A stretch of 64,000 bases of DNA from Mycobacterium sp. ENV421 (GCF_002887815.1 NZ_PDHO01000016.1:50974-114973), one strand, 5' to 3'. Positions 1 through 8,620 are shown, numbered from the stretch's first letter. The notes: generated by a model from the letters alone, not told the origin. Numbers and translations: made by a program.

Positions 1-738
1 CACGAACCAGCCCGCCGACAACACGAAAGCTGCCGCGGCGCCCAGCAGATGCTGCAGCCGGGTGCGCAGCGGCGTCGGTGCCGCGATCAGGTAGGCCAGG
101 CCCACCGCGGGGGCGATCATCAGGCCTTCCAGCATCTTGGCCAGGAACGCGAAACCGAGCGCGACACCCGCCCACGCCAGCCACTTGCCCCCTGCCCGCT
201 CGAGCGCGCGCACGGTGCAGTACGCCGAGGCCATCATCAGCAGCACCATCGCGGCGTCGGGGTTGTTGAACCGGAACATCAGCGCGGCGACCGGGGTCAG
301 CGCCAGCGCGGCACCGGCCAGTAAACCGGCCCGCGGGCCGCAGATGCGCGCGACCGCGGAGTAGAGCAGCCACACCGTCGCCACGGCCATCAGTGCCTCG
401 GGTATCAGCATGCTGGCGCTGCTGAAGCCGAACAGCTGACCGGACAGGCCCATCACCCACTGCGACACCGGGGGTTTGTCGACGGTGATGAAGTTGGCCG
501 AGTCGAGCGACCCGAACAGCAGCGCCTCCCAGTTCTTGGAGCCGGCCTGTGCGGCGCCTGCATAGAACTCGTTGCCCATTCCGTTGACGGTGATGTTCCA
601 CAGGTACATGACCGTGGTCGAGGCGAGCAGCACCACCAGCCCGATGCGGTCCCGTCGCGACGGGCTGGTCACCGCGGGTGCGACTTCGGCGGAATCCTGC
701 GGTGCTTCGGCCGGAAACGTCGTTGTCACAACGCCCAT
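1..738 (-). CDS. ArnT/PMT-type GT-C glycosyltransferase, C-terminus beyond window
   Basis: The reading frame runs leftward from an ATG at 738 and leaves the window without a stop, so about 246 N-terminal residues are visible. A cytoplasmic tail of about 30 residues precedes a first membrane helix (VVLLASTTVMYLW). A periplasmic loop follows with the conserved DKPP motif (in ITVDKPPVSQW), typical of the PMT_2/ArnT family that uses polyprenyl-phosphate sugars, and then further hydrophobic helices. The family transfers sugars from lipid-linked donors on the outer face of the membrane. Acceptor and donor cannot be told here. It is divergent from the His-rich membrane protein at 859, with 120 bp between them. 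The family call is firm; the specific role is unknown. Confidence 0.8.
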   Translation of the reverse strand, partial: MGVVTTTFPAEAPQDSAEVAPAVTSPSRRDRIGLVVLLASTTVMYLWNITVNGMGNEFYAGAAQAGSKNWEALLFGSLDSANFITVDKPPVSQWVMGLSGQLFGFSSASMLIPEALMAVATVWLLYSAVARICGPRAGLLAGAALALTPVAALMFRFNNPDAAMVLLMMASAYCTVRALERAGGKWLAWAGVALGFAFLAKMLEGLMIAPAVGLAYLIAAPTPLRTRLQHLLGAAAAFVLSAGWFV

Positions 739-858
739 TGACCCATCTGCGGCTGACGGTTGACTGAAAGGACGCTGCGAGCGCCGTAGCCGATCCGGCA
801 TCTGACTGTTATCGGCCGCTGCTCGTCCGGGCCCACCTGCTGTGTCAGCGTCGACGCT

Positions 859-1518
859 GTGACCGCGAAAGACGCGAGAAAGATCGATAACCGGCTGGCC
901 GCACGGTGTGCGGCGGTGTCGTCGATCGGTGCCGCAGTCATCCACTTCGCGGTCGCGCCGATGCACTGGAAAGACTGGGTGCCCTCCGGGGTGTTCTTCG
1001 CGTCCATCGCGGTGTTCCAGCTCGCCTGGGGCTTTCTCGCCTGGTCACGGCCGACGCGACTGCTGTTGGCGGCCGGAATCGCCGTCAATGTCGGTTCCGC
1101 CGCCCTGTGGGTGGTATCCAGAACGGCTGGTGCGCCGTTCGGTCCCAACGCAGGTGCTGCGGAGGCCGTGGAGGCAGCGGGGATCTGTGTTCTGCTCCTG
1201 CAGTGCTACGTGGTCATGGGTGCCGCCTGGGTGTTGCTTCGGCGTTACCGGGCGCACGCGTTTTCGGGTGTCGGGCGGACGCTGGTACTTGTGGGCGCCA
1301 ACACCGTGATGGCACTCGCTGTGACCGCAGGCCTGGCCTCCGGCCTCCAGGGCCATCAGCATCACCATGGCGTGCCCGTCGACGCCGAGGCCGGACGTGA
1401 TGCGGCGCACGGGGCACCTGCGGAGCCGGGCAGACCGGTGACGGACATGAAGCTGAGCACGGCCGGCGAGCACCCTCCGTCGAGCTCTGACGGGCACCAG
1501 CACGATCACCACGGCTGA
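859..1518 (+). CDS. Multi-pass membrane protein with His-rich C-terminal tail
   Basis: This is a 219-residue protein starting at GTG 859; no good ribosome site is visible, so the start is uncertain. Four or five hydrophobic helices lie between residues about 15 and 165. The tail holds two histidine clusters (GHQHHHG near residue 166 and GHQHDHHG at the very end), a layout common in metal-handling membrane proteins. It lies 146 bp upstream of a DUF305 lipoprotein and near a multicopper oxidase, so a role in copper or other metal homeostasis is inferred. I do not recognise a named family. The histidines and hydrophobic segments are seen; the metal role is inference. Confidence 0.7.
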   Translation: MTAKDARKIDNRLAARCAAVSSIGAAVIHFAVAPMHWKDWVPSGVFFASIAVFQLAWGFLAWSRPTRLLLAAGIAVNVGSAALWVVSRTAGAPFGPNAGAAEAVEAAGICVLLLQCYVVMGAAWVLLRRYRAHAFSGVGRTLVLVGANTVMALAVTAGLASGLQGHQHHHGVPVDAEAGRDAAHGAPAEPGRPVTDMKLSTAGEHPPSSSDGHQHDHHG

Positions 1519-1564
1519 CGGCACCTCCACGGCAGGTGTGGCTCTGCGCCCTCGCGGATCGGGT

Positions 1565-1586
1565 TCTTTATCGAATCTTCACAGAA
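1565..1586 (+). promoter_or_regulatory. Tandem 11-bp direct repeat, candidate response-regulator box
   Basis: Two adjacent 11-mers, TCTTTATCGAA and TCTTCACAGAA, match at 8 of 11 positions and sit 79 bp before the DUF305 start. The second half plus flank (CGAATCTTCACAGAACCA, 1572-1589) is repeated exactly at 3590-3607 before the multicopper oxidase. Head-to-tail half sites with an 11-bp period are typical of OmpR/PhoB-family regulators. The binding protein is not identified. Confidence 0.6.
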
Positions 1587-1664
1587 CCACTACGCCGCAC
1601 CTGCCGGAGTCTGGCGAAGCTGGGCGGGGATCGAGTGATCCGTGTGCGACGAAAGGGATGTGGT

Positions 1665-2354
1665 GTGAGCAAAGCGAGGACTGTGGTGACCGGAGTGGCC
1701 GCGTTGGCTGCGGTTGCCGCCATCGGCGCGTGTAGTGACTCGGGCACCAAGGATGTGGCGGCGTCGTCGGCACCGTCCACTGTCCAGAGTTCGACCGCGG
1801 CGCCGGCAGCCGCCCACAATCAGGCCGACATGATGTTCGCCCGCATGATGATTCCGCATCACCGGCAGGCGATCGAGATGAGCGACATGATCCTGGCGAA
1901 GCAGGGCATCGATGCGCGGGTGGTGGACCTGGCCAAGCAGATCAAGGCGGCGCAGGGCCCGGAGATCGAGACGATGCAGGGCTGGCTGAACCAGTGGGGA
2001 ATGCCCGGGATGCCGGGAATGGACAACATGCCGGGGATGAACGGCACGCCCAGCAATGCGCCCTCAGATCACGGCGGCATGCACGGATCGGATATGCCCG
2101 GAATGGATGACGTGCCAGGCATGGAGGGGATGATGTCACCGGCCGATTTGCAGGCACTGCAGAACGCCCAAGGCGTCGAGGCCGGCAAGCTGTACCTGAC
2201 CCAGATGATCAAGCATCACCAGGGCGCAATCACCATGGCGCAGAACGAGATCAAGGGGGGCCAATTCGCCGACGCCATCGCCCTCGCCAAGTCGATCGCC
2301 ACCAGCCAGCAAAAGGAGATCGACACCATGAACCAGATTCTGAGTTCCCTGTAG
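1665..2354 (+). CDS. DUF305 lipoprotein with Met-rich linker
   Basis: This is a 229-residue protein. The GTG at 1665 was chosen because an AAAGGG site precedes it and it gives a lipoprotein signal ending in a lipobox (AAIGAC) near residue 22. Two DUF305 halves each carry the family HH motif (MIPHHRQAIEM and MIKHHQGAITM). They are separated by a Met-Pro-Gly-rich linker with repeated MPGM units, a pattern seen in periplasmic copper-binding proteins. It should be anchored outside the cytoplasmic membrane. The same promoter box precedes the multicopper oxidase, suggesting co-regulation. It converges on the histidine kinase, with 13 bp between. Family assignment is firm; copper binding is inferred. 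Confidence 0.85.
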   Translation: MSKARTVVTGVAALAAVAAIGACSDSGTKDVAASSAPSTVQSSTAAPAAAHNQADMMFARMMIPHHRQAIEMSDMILAKQGIDARVVDLAKQIKAAQGPEIETMQGWLNQWGMPGMPGMDNMPGMNGTPSNAPSDHGGMHGSDMPGMDDVPGMEGMMSPADLQALQNAQGVEAGKLYLTQMIKHHQGAITMAQNEIKGGQFADAIALAKSIATSQQKEIDTMNQILSSL

Positions 2355-2367
2355 TCGCAGCAGTAGG

Positions 2368-3546
2368 TCACGCGTATTCGCGTTGATTGCCGCGGCGGGC
2401 CCCGGCCACCGGCAGGCTGGGCACCGTCACCGTGAAGGTGGTGCCTGCCCCGGGGCCGGCGCTGGTCGCGGTGATGGTCCCGCCGTGCGCCTCGGTCAAT
2501 GCCTTGGCGATGGCCAGGCCGATGCCGGAGCCGCCCCGATCGCGGTTGCGCGCCGAGTCGGCACGGTAGAAACGCTCGAAAACGTGCGGAAGGTGCTCTG
2601 CCGCAACCCCCTCGCCGTCATCGCTCACCGTGAAGACGACATCGTTACCCATCGGCTCCGCGGTGAGTCGGACGTGGCCGCCGGGCGCAGTATGACGTAA
2701 TGCATTGTCCAGCAGGTTGTTCAACACCTGCGTCAGGCGTTGACGGTCGGCCCAGAACCGGGTCCCTTCACTCACCTGGAGGCTCAGCGTGACATTCTTC
2801 GCAGCGTAGCGGTCGGTCACTGCGGCACTGACGGAGCGGGCGACCTCGTCGGCCTCGACCCATCCCGGGGTGATCGTGGCATGAGCTTCTTCGGCCTGGG
2901 CCAGGGCGGCGGCGTCGGCCGAGAAGCGCACCAGGCGGCCGGTCTGCTCCCGCAACATCGCGATGGTCGGCTGGTCCAGGACTCGCACGCCGTCCTCAAC
3001 GGCTTCCAGATAGGCCTCCAGCACGGCCACCGGCGTGCGGATCTCGTGAGCGAGATCGCCGAACAGCTGGCGCCGGCTTGATTCCACAGCCTGCAGCCGA
3101 TCCGCCATCTTGTTGAAAGCGGTTGCCATCTCGTCGAATTCACGGCCGAGCCGAGGCGGTGCGACCCGAATGTCGTAGCGACCCTCGGCCACCGCCGACG
3201 CGGCTGCCGAAACCTCGGCGACGGAGTGCTGCAACCGCCGGCTCAGGTAGGCGGTGGCGATCAGCGCGGTCAGGGCGGCCACCGTGATCGCGACCCCGAT
3301 CGAGAGCGCAGTGGCGTGTTGGTAGGCCTGCTCGGCGTGATACTGCTCGTTGGAATCATGGGCGACGCCGGCCATGTGCAGGTGCTCTCGGAACAGCGGC
3401 GGCCCCACCACTGATGCGACGACCCAGGTGGTCACCCCGCCGGCGAGGAGAACCAGCGTCTGCGCGAGCAGCAGTCGCCTGCGCATGCCGAATCCACCGA
3501 CGGCGGTCACCGTCACGTGCGGTGATGCCTGCGAGGAGAGCTTCAT
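2368..3546 (-). CDS. Orphan sensor histidine kinase (HAMP-HisKA-HATPase)
   Basis: This is a 392-residue protein from the ATG at 3546; longer in-frame starts would overlap the shared promoter. It has a first membrane helix near residues 20-45, an extracytoplasmic loop with several His and Glu, and a second helix near residues 80-105. A HAMP linker is followed by the phosphoacceptor box LAHEIRTPVAVLEAY, N box NNLLDNALRHT, and G boxes DDGEGV and GGSGIGLAIAK. The expected cognate response regulator is not adjacent: the flanking genes are the DUF305 lipoprotein and, divergently, the multicopper oxidase. Sensing of envelope metal or redox stress is inferred from location. The divergent 3547-3671 region carries the shared 22-bp box, so autoregulation is possible. 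Confidence 0.9.
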   Translation of the reverse strand: MKLSSQASPHVTVTAVGGFGMRRRLLLAQTLVLLAGGVTTWVVASVVGPPLFREHLHMAGVAHDSNEQYHAEQAYQHATALSIGVAITVAALTALIATAYLSRRLQHSVAEVSAAASAVAEGRYDIRVAPPRLGREFDEMATAFNKMADRLQAVESSRRQLFGDLAHEIRTPVAVLEAYLEAVEDGVRVLDQPTIAMLREQTGRLVRFSADAAALAQAEEAHATITPGWVEADEVARSVSAAVTDRYAAKNVTLSLQVSEGTRFWADRQRLTQVLNNLLDNALRHTAPGGHVRLTAEPMGNDVVFTVSDDGEGVAAEHLPHVFERFYRADSARNRDRGGSGIGLAIAKALTEAHGGTITATSAGPGAGTTFTVTVPSLPVAGARRGNQREYA

Positions 3547-3582
3547 GCCTTCATCGTGCCGTGCCGGCGCACCGGGATCGGG

Positions 3583-3604
3583 TCTTGAGCGAATCTTCAC
3601 AGAA
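3583..3604 (+). promoter_or_regulatory. Second copy of tandem 11-bp box, between kinase and multicopper oxidase
   Basis: TCTTGAGCGAA followed directly by TCTTCACAGAA. Eighteen bases including flank (3590-3607) are identical to the copy upstream of the DUF305 gene. The box lies 68 bp before the oxidase start and 37 bp before the divergent kinase start. It could serve either promoter. Confidence 0.6.
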
Positions 3605-3671
3605 CCAACACCAAACCCGCCGAGGTGCCGCCGCAATCTGGAAGACGAACCCTCGAGAAGACAGGATTGTG

Positions 3672-5183
3672 ATGAGTCGACAGGCGCTCACCCGGCGCGG
3701 CTTTCTGGCAGCAGGAGCCCTCGGCGGCGCGGCGTTGGTGGCCTGCGGTCGGACGACCCATCCCCCGGCAACCGGCGGCTCCCCGTCGCCGACTGCGATC
3801 GCCGCGGCCGAGGCAGCCCGGCCGCACACCGGCAGGACCGTCACCGCACACCTGGCCCCAGGCCTTGCCGACATCGACCTCGGCGGGACCACAGCCCGCA
3901 CGCTGGCCTACAACGGTCAGGTCCCGGGCCCGCTGATCAGAGCCAACGTCGGCGACGACATCGCGGTCATCGTCGACAACGGACTGGATCACCCGACCTC
4001 GGTGCACTGGCACGGGATCGCCTTGCGCAACGACATGGACGGGGCCAGCCCGGCCACGCCGAACATCGGACCCGCCAGCGGCTTCACCTATCGGTTCAGC
4101 TCCCCTCATCCCGGAACGTACTGGGCGCACCCGCATACCGGGCTGGACACCGACTACGGGTTGTATCTACCGGTCATCGTCGACGATCCGGCGGAGCCCG
4201 GACGCTACGACGCCGAGTGGATCGTGATGCTCGACGACTGGACCTCCGGCGTCGGTACCAGCCCTGAGCAGATCTTCACCGGGCTGCAATCGAGGGGTGG
4301 CATGGGGCACATGCCCGGTATGGGCGGAATGGGATCGATGCCTGGCGTTCCCGGCGTCGGCGGTGTGGGAACCAGTGACCTGCTCGGCGGTGACGCCGGT
4401 GACGTCAGCTACCCGTACTACGTCATCAACGGCCGAATCCCGTCGGCTGCCACGACATTCACCGCGAAACCCGGAAACCGCATTCGCATCCGGATCATCA
4501 ATGCCGCAGCCGATACCGCGTTCCGTGTCGCGTTGGCCGGGCATCGCATGACCGTCACCCACACCGACGGATTCCCCGTCCGGCCGGAGGAGGTCGATGC
4601 GCTCCTGATAGGTATGGGCGAACGTTACGACGTCATCGTGACCGCGGGTGAAGGCGTGTTTCCCCTCGTTGCCGCCGCGGAGGGCAAGAACGCGGTCGCA
4701 CGTGCGCTGTTGTCGACCGGTGGCGGCACCGTGCCGGACGCCGCGTTCCGGCCCCCGCAACTCACCGGGCGGATCGGAACGGTCGACACCTTCACCGCAG
4801 CACCGGAAGTCGAGCTGCCGGCCGCCAGTGACCACACGTTGCAGGTCCGGCTGTCGGGCATGATGATGCGCTACGACTGGATGATCAACGGCCGGCCCTA
4901 CGACCAGACGGTTCCGCTGACGGTCCATCAGGGCCAGCACGCGACACTGACGTTCGTCAACAACTCGATGATGTGGCACCCCATGCACCTGCACGGCCAC
5001 ACCTTCCAGGTGCTCAAGCCTGATGGCAGCGCAGGGCCGCGTAAGGACACCGTGATCGTCCAACCGATGCAGACGGTGGCCGTGCGGATGGTCGCGGACA
5101 ATCCCGGCGACTGGATGCTGCACTGTCACAACACGTATCACATGGCGGCCGGGATGATGACGACCTTGAACTACGTCCGCTGA
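3672..5183 (+). CDS. Tat-exported multicopper oxidase
   Basis: This is a 503-residue protein; a GTG directly before the ATG at 3672 is an alternative start. The N-terminus has a twin-arginine motif (TRRGFLAAG) and a lipobox-like LVAC, so it is likely exported folded and lipid-anchored. Copper ligand motifs are all visible: HWHG near residue 112, WAHPHTG, HPMHLHGHTF near residue 435, and the C-terminal HCHNTYHMAAGM, which carries the T1 Cys, flanking His and axial Met. A Met-rich insert (GHMPGMGGMGSMPG) lies near residue 215, as in cuprous oxidases of the CueO/MmcO type. Probable function: oxidation of Cu(I) in the envelope for copper tolerance. It is followed after 21 bp by a SHOCT protein. 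Confidence 0.93.
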   Translation: MSRQALTRRGFLAAGALGGAALVACGRTTHPPATGGSPSPTAIAAAEAARPHTGRTVTAHLAPGLADIDLGGTTARTLAYNGQVPGPLIRANVGDDIAVIVDNGLDHPTSVHWHGIALRNDMDGASPATPNIGPASGFTYRFSSPHPGTYWAHPHTGLDTDYGLYLPVIVDDPAEPGRYDAEWIVMLDDWTSGVGTSPEQIFTGLQSRGGMGHMPGMGGMGSMPGVPGVGGVGTSDLLGGDAGDVSYPYYVINGRIPSAATTFTAKPGNRIRIRIINAAADTAFRVALAGHRMTVTHTDGFPVRPEEVDALLIGMGERYDVIVTAGEGVFPLVAAAEGKNAVARALLSTGGGTVPDAAFRPPQLTGRIGTVDTFTAAPEVELPAASDHTLQVRLSGMMMRYDWMINGRPYDQTVPLTVHQGQHATLTFVNNSMMWHPMHLHGHTFQVLKPDGSAGPRKDTVIVQPMQTVAVRMVADNPGDWMLHCHNTYHMAAGMMTTLNYVR

Positions 5184-5204
5184 CGGGCGAGGAAGGAGAA
5201 ACCG

Positions 5205-5474
5205 ATGATGTTCTGGTATGGCCACGACATGAGCGGTTGGGGCTACGCGGGTATGGCGATCGGGATGGTGGTGTTCTGGGTCCTGATCATCGCCGGAATC
5301 GTCATGTTGATCCGGTACACCACCGGGGCGCCGCAAGGTCCGGCCCTGCCCCAGTTCCCGCCATACGGCGAGTCGCCCGAGCGGCTGCTGGCGGCGCGGT
5401 TCGCGCGGGGTGAGATCGACGAAGCGGAATACCGCCAGAGATTGGCCGCACTGCGTGCCAGCCCGTATCAGTGA
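5205..5474 (+). CDS. Small SHOCT-domain membrane protein
   Basis: This is an 89-residue protein with a strong site (GGAAGGAG) before tandem ATGs at 5205 and 5208. One hydrophobic helix (residues about 15-40) follows a short Met/His/Trp-rich N-terminus. The C-terminus is a SHOCT helix pair (PERLLAARFARGEIDEAEY). Such proteins often accompany copper oxidases in actinobacteria. It lies 21 bp after the multicopper oxidase and is probably cotranscribed. Molecular role unknown; perhaps a membrane-bound assembly partner. Confidence 0.8.
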   Translation: MMFWYGHDMSGWGYAGMAIGMVVFWVLIIAGIVMLIRYTTGAPQGPALPQFPPYGESPERLLAARFARGEIDEAEYRQRLAALRASPYQ

Positions 5475-5499
5475 ACGGTGCACGGTCACTGATAGGAAC

Positions 5500-6129
5500 C
5501 TATTTCGTGCCGAAGAGCCGATCGCCCGCGTCGCCGAGACCGGGAACGATGTAGCCGTGCTCGTCGAGTCCACGGTCTACCGCCGCGGTGTAGATCGGCA
5601 CCTCGGGATGCGCGTCGTGCAGGACGGCGATCCCTTCGGGGCAGGTGAGCAGGCAGACGAATTTGATGGACCGGGGCCGGAATTCCTTGAGGCGGTCCAC
5701 AGCCGCCACGGCTGAGTTGCCGGTGGCCAGCATCGGGTCGACCACGACCACTTCTCGCTCGTGCAAGTCGCTGGGCATCTTGAAGTAGTACTCCACGGCG
5801 ACGCGGGTTTTCGGATCCCGGTACAAGCCGATGTGCCCGATCCGGGCGCCGGGCACGACGGTCAGCATCCCGTCCAGGATGCCGCTGCCGGCCCGCAGGA
5901 TGGCGACGAACACCAGCTTCTTGCCGTCGATGACGGTGCCGGTGGTGGTCTCCAGCGGCGTCTCCACCGCGATCTCGTGGGTCGGGGTGTCACGCAGCAC
6001 CTCGTAGGCCAGCAGTGTGGCCATCTCGTTGGCCAGCCTGCGGAACGTGTTGGTGGACGTGACCTTGCGCCGCATCAAGGTCAGCTTGTGCTGCACCAGC
6101 GGATGGTCGATGACGTGGACGTCGCGCAT
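5500..6129 (-). CDS. upp: Uracil phosphoribosyltransferase
   Basis: This is a 209-residue protein; the ATG at 6129 overlaps the TGA of the upstream gene (TGATG). It carries the PRPP-binding loop (VVVVDPMLATGNSA) and the uracil-site C-terminus (DRGLDEHGYIVPGLGDAGDRLFGTK region) of UPRTases. It converts uracil plus PRPP to UMP in the cytoplasm. The last-gene position behind URC4- and URC1-type genes matches the yeast URC uracil-catabolic set, in which the UPRTase (URC6) starts the route, so here it probably feeds degradation as well as salvage. It converges on the SHOCT gene 25 bp away. Confidence 0.95.
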   Translation of the reverse strand: MRDVHVIDHPLVQHKLTLMRRKVTSTNTFRRLANEMATLLAYEVLRDTPTHEIAVETPLETTTGTVIDGKKLVFVAILRAGSGILDGMLTVVPGARIGHIGLYRDPKTRVAVEYYFKMPSDLHEREVVVVDPMLATGNSAVAAVDRLKEFRPRSIKFVCLLTCPEGIAVLHDAHPEVPIYTAAVDRGLDEHGYIVPGLGDAGDRLFGTK

Positions 6130-7346
6130 CAGAACACTGTGCCATCGCTGACGATGGACAGCGGCGGCAGGCCGCCGCGCAGCCGCTGGGCCAGCGCCCT
6201 GCCCGCCGCCCAGGTACCGCCCTCCAAGACGCGGGCCAGCGGCATCTGGTCGGCGTCGACGCCGAGCCGCCCGCGCACCAGGGGAGCTAGCTCGTCGAGC
6301 AGAGTGACGGTCAGCGCGCGCCACTCGACCACCAATTCGTCTGTGACGCCGACACTTCGAGTGGAATCCGCGTTATCGCGCAACCGGAGGACGTCGGTGT
6401 CCAGCAGTAGTCCGCCATTGCGGTATTCGGGGAGGCCGGTCAGCTCGTCGAGATCGGTGACGGTGACCCCGGCCCAGCCGAACGGCTCCAGCAACGAGTA
6501 CGTGAGCCACTGCGAGAGTTTGTGAAACGGCATCCAGCCCGCCGTCAGGCCGGCACCGGCCAGCGCGGAATGGCGCCAGCAGTCCCCGAGCGGTTGGTCA
6601 CCGATCCTGCTGCCGCCCGGCCAGATTGGTGCCAGCGAGCCAAGCACCGTGGACAGCAGCTCGGAGGCGCGCGCCGAGCTCCCGCCCACGGCGTCGAGCA
6701 ATCCGCCGGGGCGGCCGTCGGGGCCGAACACCTCCGGGTCCGCGGCGGTGACCGCACCCAGCCGGTGCAGAATCGCCACCCGGCCGTCAAGCCCGACGAG
6801 CGGATTCGTGTCGTCGACCTGGAACGCGTCGGCCAGCTGCTGCTCGGTGAGCTCCGCCAGCCCGGCGGCGTCGACCCGTAGCGGGTCGTCCGGCTCGGAG
6901 GAGAACAGCCCGGCGGTGAAGGCGTGAAAGCTCGCCACCCCCAGGCCTTCTGAGCGGCTCAGCTGCAGCCCCGTCGCCGGCTCGGCATAGGACCACGACG
7001 GGCCGGCGCCGGCGTCGAGCAGCACGCTGACCACAGTGAGGTCGACCAGCGCCGTGGCGTCGGCGCCGCCGAGTAGCTCGGCCCTGCGATCGACACCTCC
7101 GGCCTCGAAATGGCGCCACCGGCTGTGGAACGGGACCTGCAGATCCGGATAGTTGCGTCGGGTGACGTCGGCGACCAGCTCTGCGGCCGAGTCCAGTGCA
7201 TCGTCGTGCACGGTGAACCAGCGCGAGCCGCCGGCGCGGGCCCGTTCGGTCAACAGTCCGGACCGCTCACGCACGGCGCGGGTATTGCGCAGCGCCGCGG
7301 CCGCCCCCGCCGGGCTGTCGAGGTCGACCTCGATGGCGGCGGCCAT
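6129..7346 (-). CDS. URC4/urg3 family protein (DUF1688), uracil catabolism
   Basis: This is a 405-residue protein from ATG 7346, whose first base overlaps the stop of the upstream cyclohydrolase-like gene. Family features are an N-terminal TRAVRERSGLL segment, a WSYAEPATG stretch, the WPGGSRIGDQPLGDCW motif and a C-terminal GGTWAAGRALAQ segment. In Lachancea kluyveri, URC4 is required for degradation of uracil by the URC pathway, with an unresolved biochemical step. Translational coupling on both sides places it between the GCHII-like and UPRTase genes. The family is firm; the reaction is not known to me. Confidence 0.88.
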   Translation of the reverse strand: MAAAIEVDLDSPAGAAAALRNTRAVRERSGLLTERARAGGSRWFTVHDDALDSAAELVADVTRRNYPDLQVPFHSRWRHFEAGGVDRRAELLGGADATALVDLTVVSVLLDAGAGPSWSYAEPATGLQLSRSEGLGVASFHAFTAGLFSSEPDDPLRVDAAGLAELTEQQLADAFQVDDTNPLVGLDGRVAILHRLGAVTAADPEVFGPDGRPGGLLDAVGGSSARASELLSTVLGSLAPIWPGGSRIGDQPLGDCWRHSALAGAGLTAGWMPFHKLSQWLTYSLLEPFGWAGVTVTDLDELTGLPEYRNGGLLLDTDVLRLRDNADSTRSVGVTDELVVEWRALTVTLLDELAPLVRGRLGVDADQMPLARVLEGGTWAAGRALAQRLRGGLPPLSIVSDGTVF

Positions 7347-8620
7347 CAGTGCTCCAGCCCGCGACCCTTGGCCTTCTTCAATTCGGCGGCATCGGGGACC
7401 GGGCCTGGCGTGAAATAGCCTGCGGCCATCTTGGCGTCGATCTCCACCCGGGCGTCGGCCGGGATCAGGTCGTCGGGGATGTTGACCCGCTCGCCGACCT
7501 CGATCCCGGAGCCCACGATCGCGTCGTACTTCATGTTGCTCATCGACACCAGGCGGTGGATCTTCTGGATGCCCAGCCAGTGCAGTACGTCCGGCATCAG
7601 CTCCTGGAACCGCATATCCTGCACTCCCGCAACGCATTCCGTGCGTGCAAAGTATGCCTCGGCGGTGTCGCCGCCCTGCTGTCGTTTGCGGGCGTTGTAG
7701 ACCAGGAACTTGGTCACCTCGCCGAGCGCGCGACCTTCCTTGCGGGAGTAGGCGACCAACCCCACGCCGCCGCGCTGGGCACCGAGGATGCATTCCTCGA
7801 TCGCGTGGGTCAGATACGGCCGGCAGGTGCAGATGTCGGATCCGAACACATCGGAGCCGTTGCACTCGTCGTGAACCCGGGCCGTCAATTCCACCGAGGG
7901 GTCGGCGAGATCGTGTGGGTCGCCGAAAATGTAGAGGGTCTGCCCGCCGATGGGGGGAAGGAAGACCTCGAGATCGCTGCGTGTGACCAGCTCGGGATAC
8001 ATGCCGCCGGTCTCTTCGAACAGGACCCGGCGAAGATGCGCCTCGCTGCATCCGAAACGCTCGGCGACGCCCGGCAGATACCAGACCGGCTCGATCGCGG
8101 CCTTGGTCACCAGCGCCGCTCCGCCGGGCAGCAGGAATCGGCCGTCCGGAACCAGCCGCCCCTTGTCGATGGCGTCGGCGATCTCCGGGAGGATCACGTG
8201 AGCTTTGGTGACCGCGATGGTCGGTCGGATGTCGTGGCCGGCGGCCAGTTCGGCGGCGAACGCATCGGCCACCATCGCCCCCCACGGGTCCAGGCTGACG
8301 ATCGCCTCGGGCCGGCTCCACTGCGGATATGGGCCGATGCTGTCGGTGGGCGCGGTGTTGGTCAGGTCCGCCCGATGCTCCCGGGACAGCGCACCGGCCG
8401 CCACCGCCAGCGCGCGATACACGCTGTAGGAACCGCTATGGGTACCAACGACGTTGCGGTGACTGCGGGTACTGGTGGTGCCGATCAGCGGGCCGCGCTC
8501 GCCGGGGGTGGCCGCGCCCCACGTGATCGGCAGGGCGCCGTCGGCACCACGATGGGATGTCAGCCGGATGTGACCGGGCTGGCCCTTGGGCGCGGCCGGT
8601 GACGGCGCTTCGGCGGACAT
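7346..8620 (-). CDS. GTP cyclohydrolase II-like protein, URC1 type
   Basis: This is a 424-residue protein. The C-terminal half is RibA-like, with the zinc cysteines in ARVHDECNGSDVFGSDICTC and a catalytic-loop relative of EGRGIG (SRKEGRALG). The N-terminal 200 residues (GTHSGSYSVYRALAVAAGAL region) are not part of RibA but occur in URC1-type proteins. A riboflavin role is unlikely because no rib genes are near. Together with DUF1688 and upp it forms the URC set, where URC1 probably acts on a uracil-derived ribonucleotide. It is the first gene of the operon, with 85 bp to the next gene upstream. Confidence 0.87.
   Translation of the reverse strand: MSAEAPSPAAPKGQPGHIRLTSHRGADGALPITWGAATPGERGPLIGTTSTRSHRNVVGTHSGSYSVYRALAVAAGALSREHRADLTNTAPTDSIGPYPQWSRPEAIVSLDPWGAMVADAFAAELAAGHDIRPTIAVTKAHVILPEIADAIDKGRLVPDGRFLLPGGAALVTKAAIEPVWYLPGVAERFGCSEAHLRRVLFEETGGMYPELVTRSDLEVFLPPIGGQTLYIFGDPHDLADPSVELTARVHDECNGSDVFGSDICTCRPYLTHAIEECILGAQRGGVGLVAYSRKEGRALGEVTKFLVYNARKRQQGGDTAEAYFARTECVAGVQDMRFQELMPDVLHWLGIQKIHRLVSMSNMKYDAIVGSGIEVGERVNIPDDLIPADARVEIDAKMAAGYFTPGPVPDAAELKKAKGRGLEH

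Noticed and set aside
3414..3671. In-frame extension upstream of the multicopper oxidase
   Set aside because: It would run through the kinase 5-prime end and the shared promoter box and would bury the Tat signal; ATG 3672 fits better.
4167..5573. Long antisense frame opposite the multicopper oxidase
   Set aside because: High-GC shadow frame; His/Arg/Asp-rich with no domain, while the sense strand has all copper motifs.
7349..8602. Long plus-strand frame opposite the URC1-type gene
   Set aside because: Shadow of a recognisable cyclohydrolase-like gene; no motif of its own.
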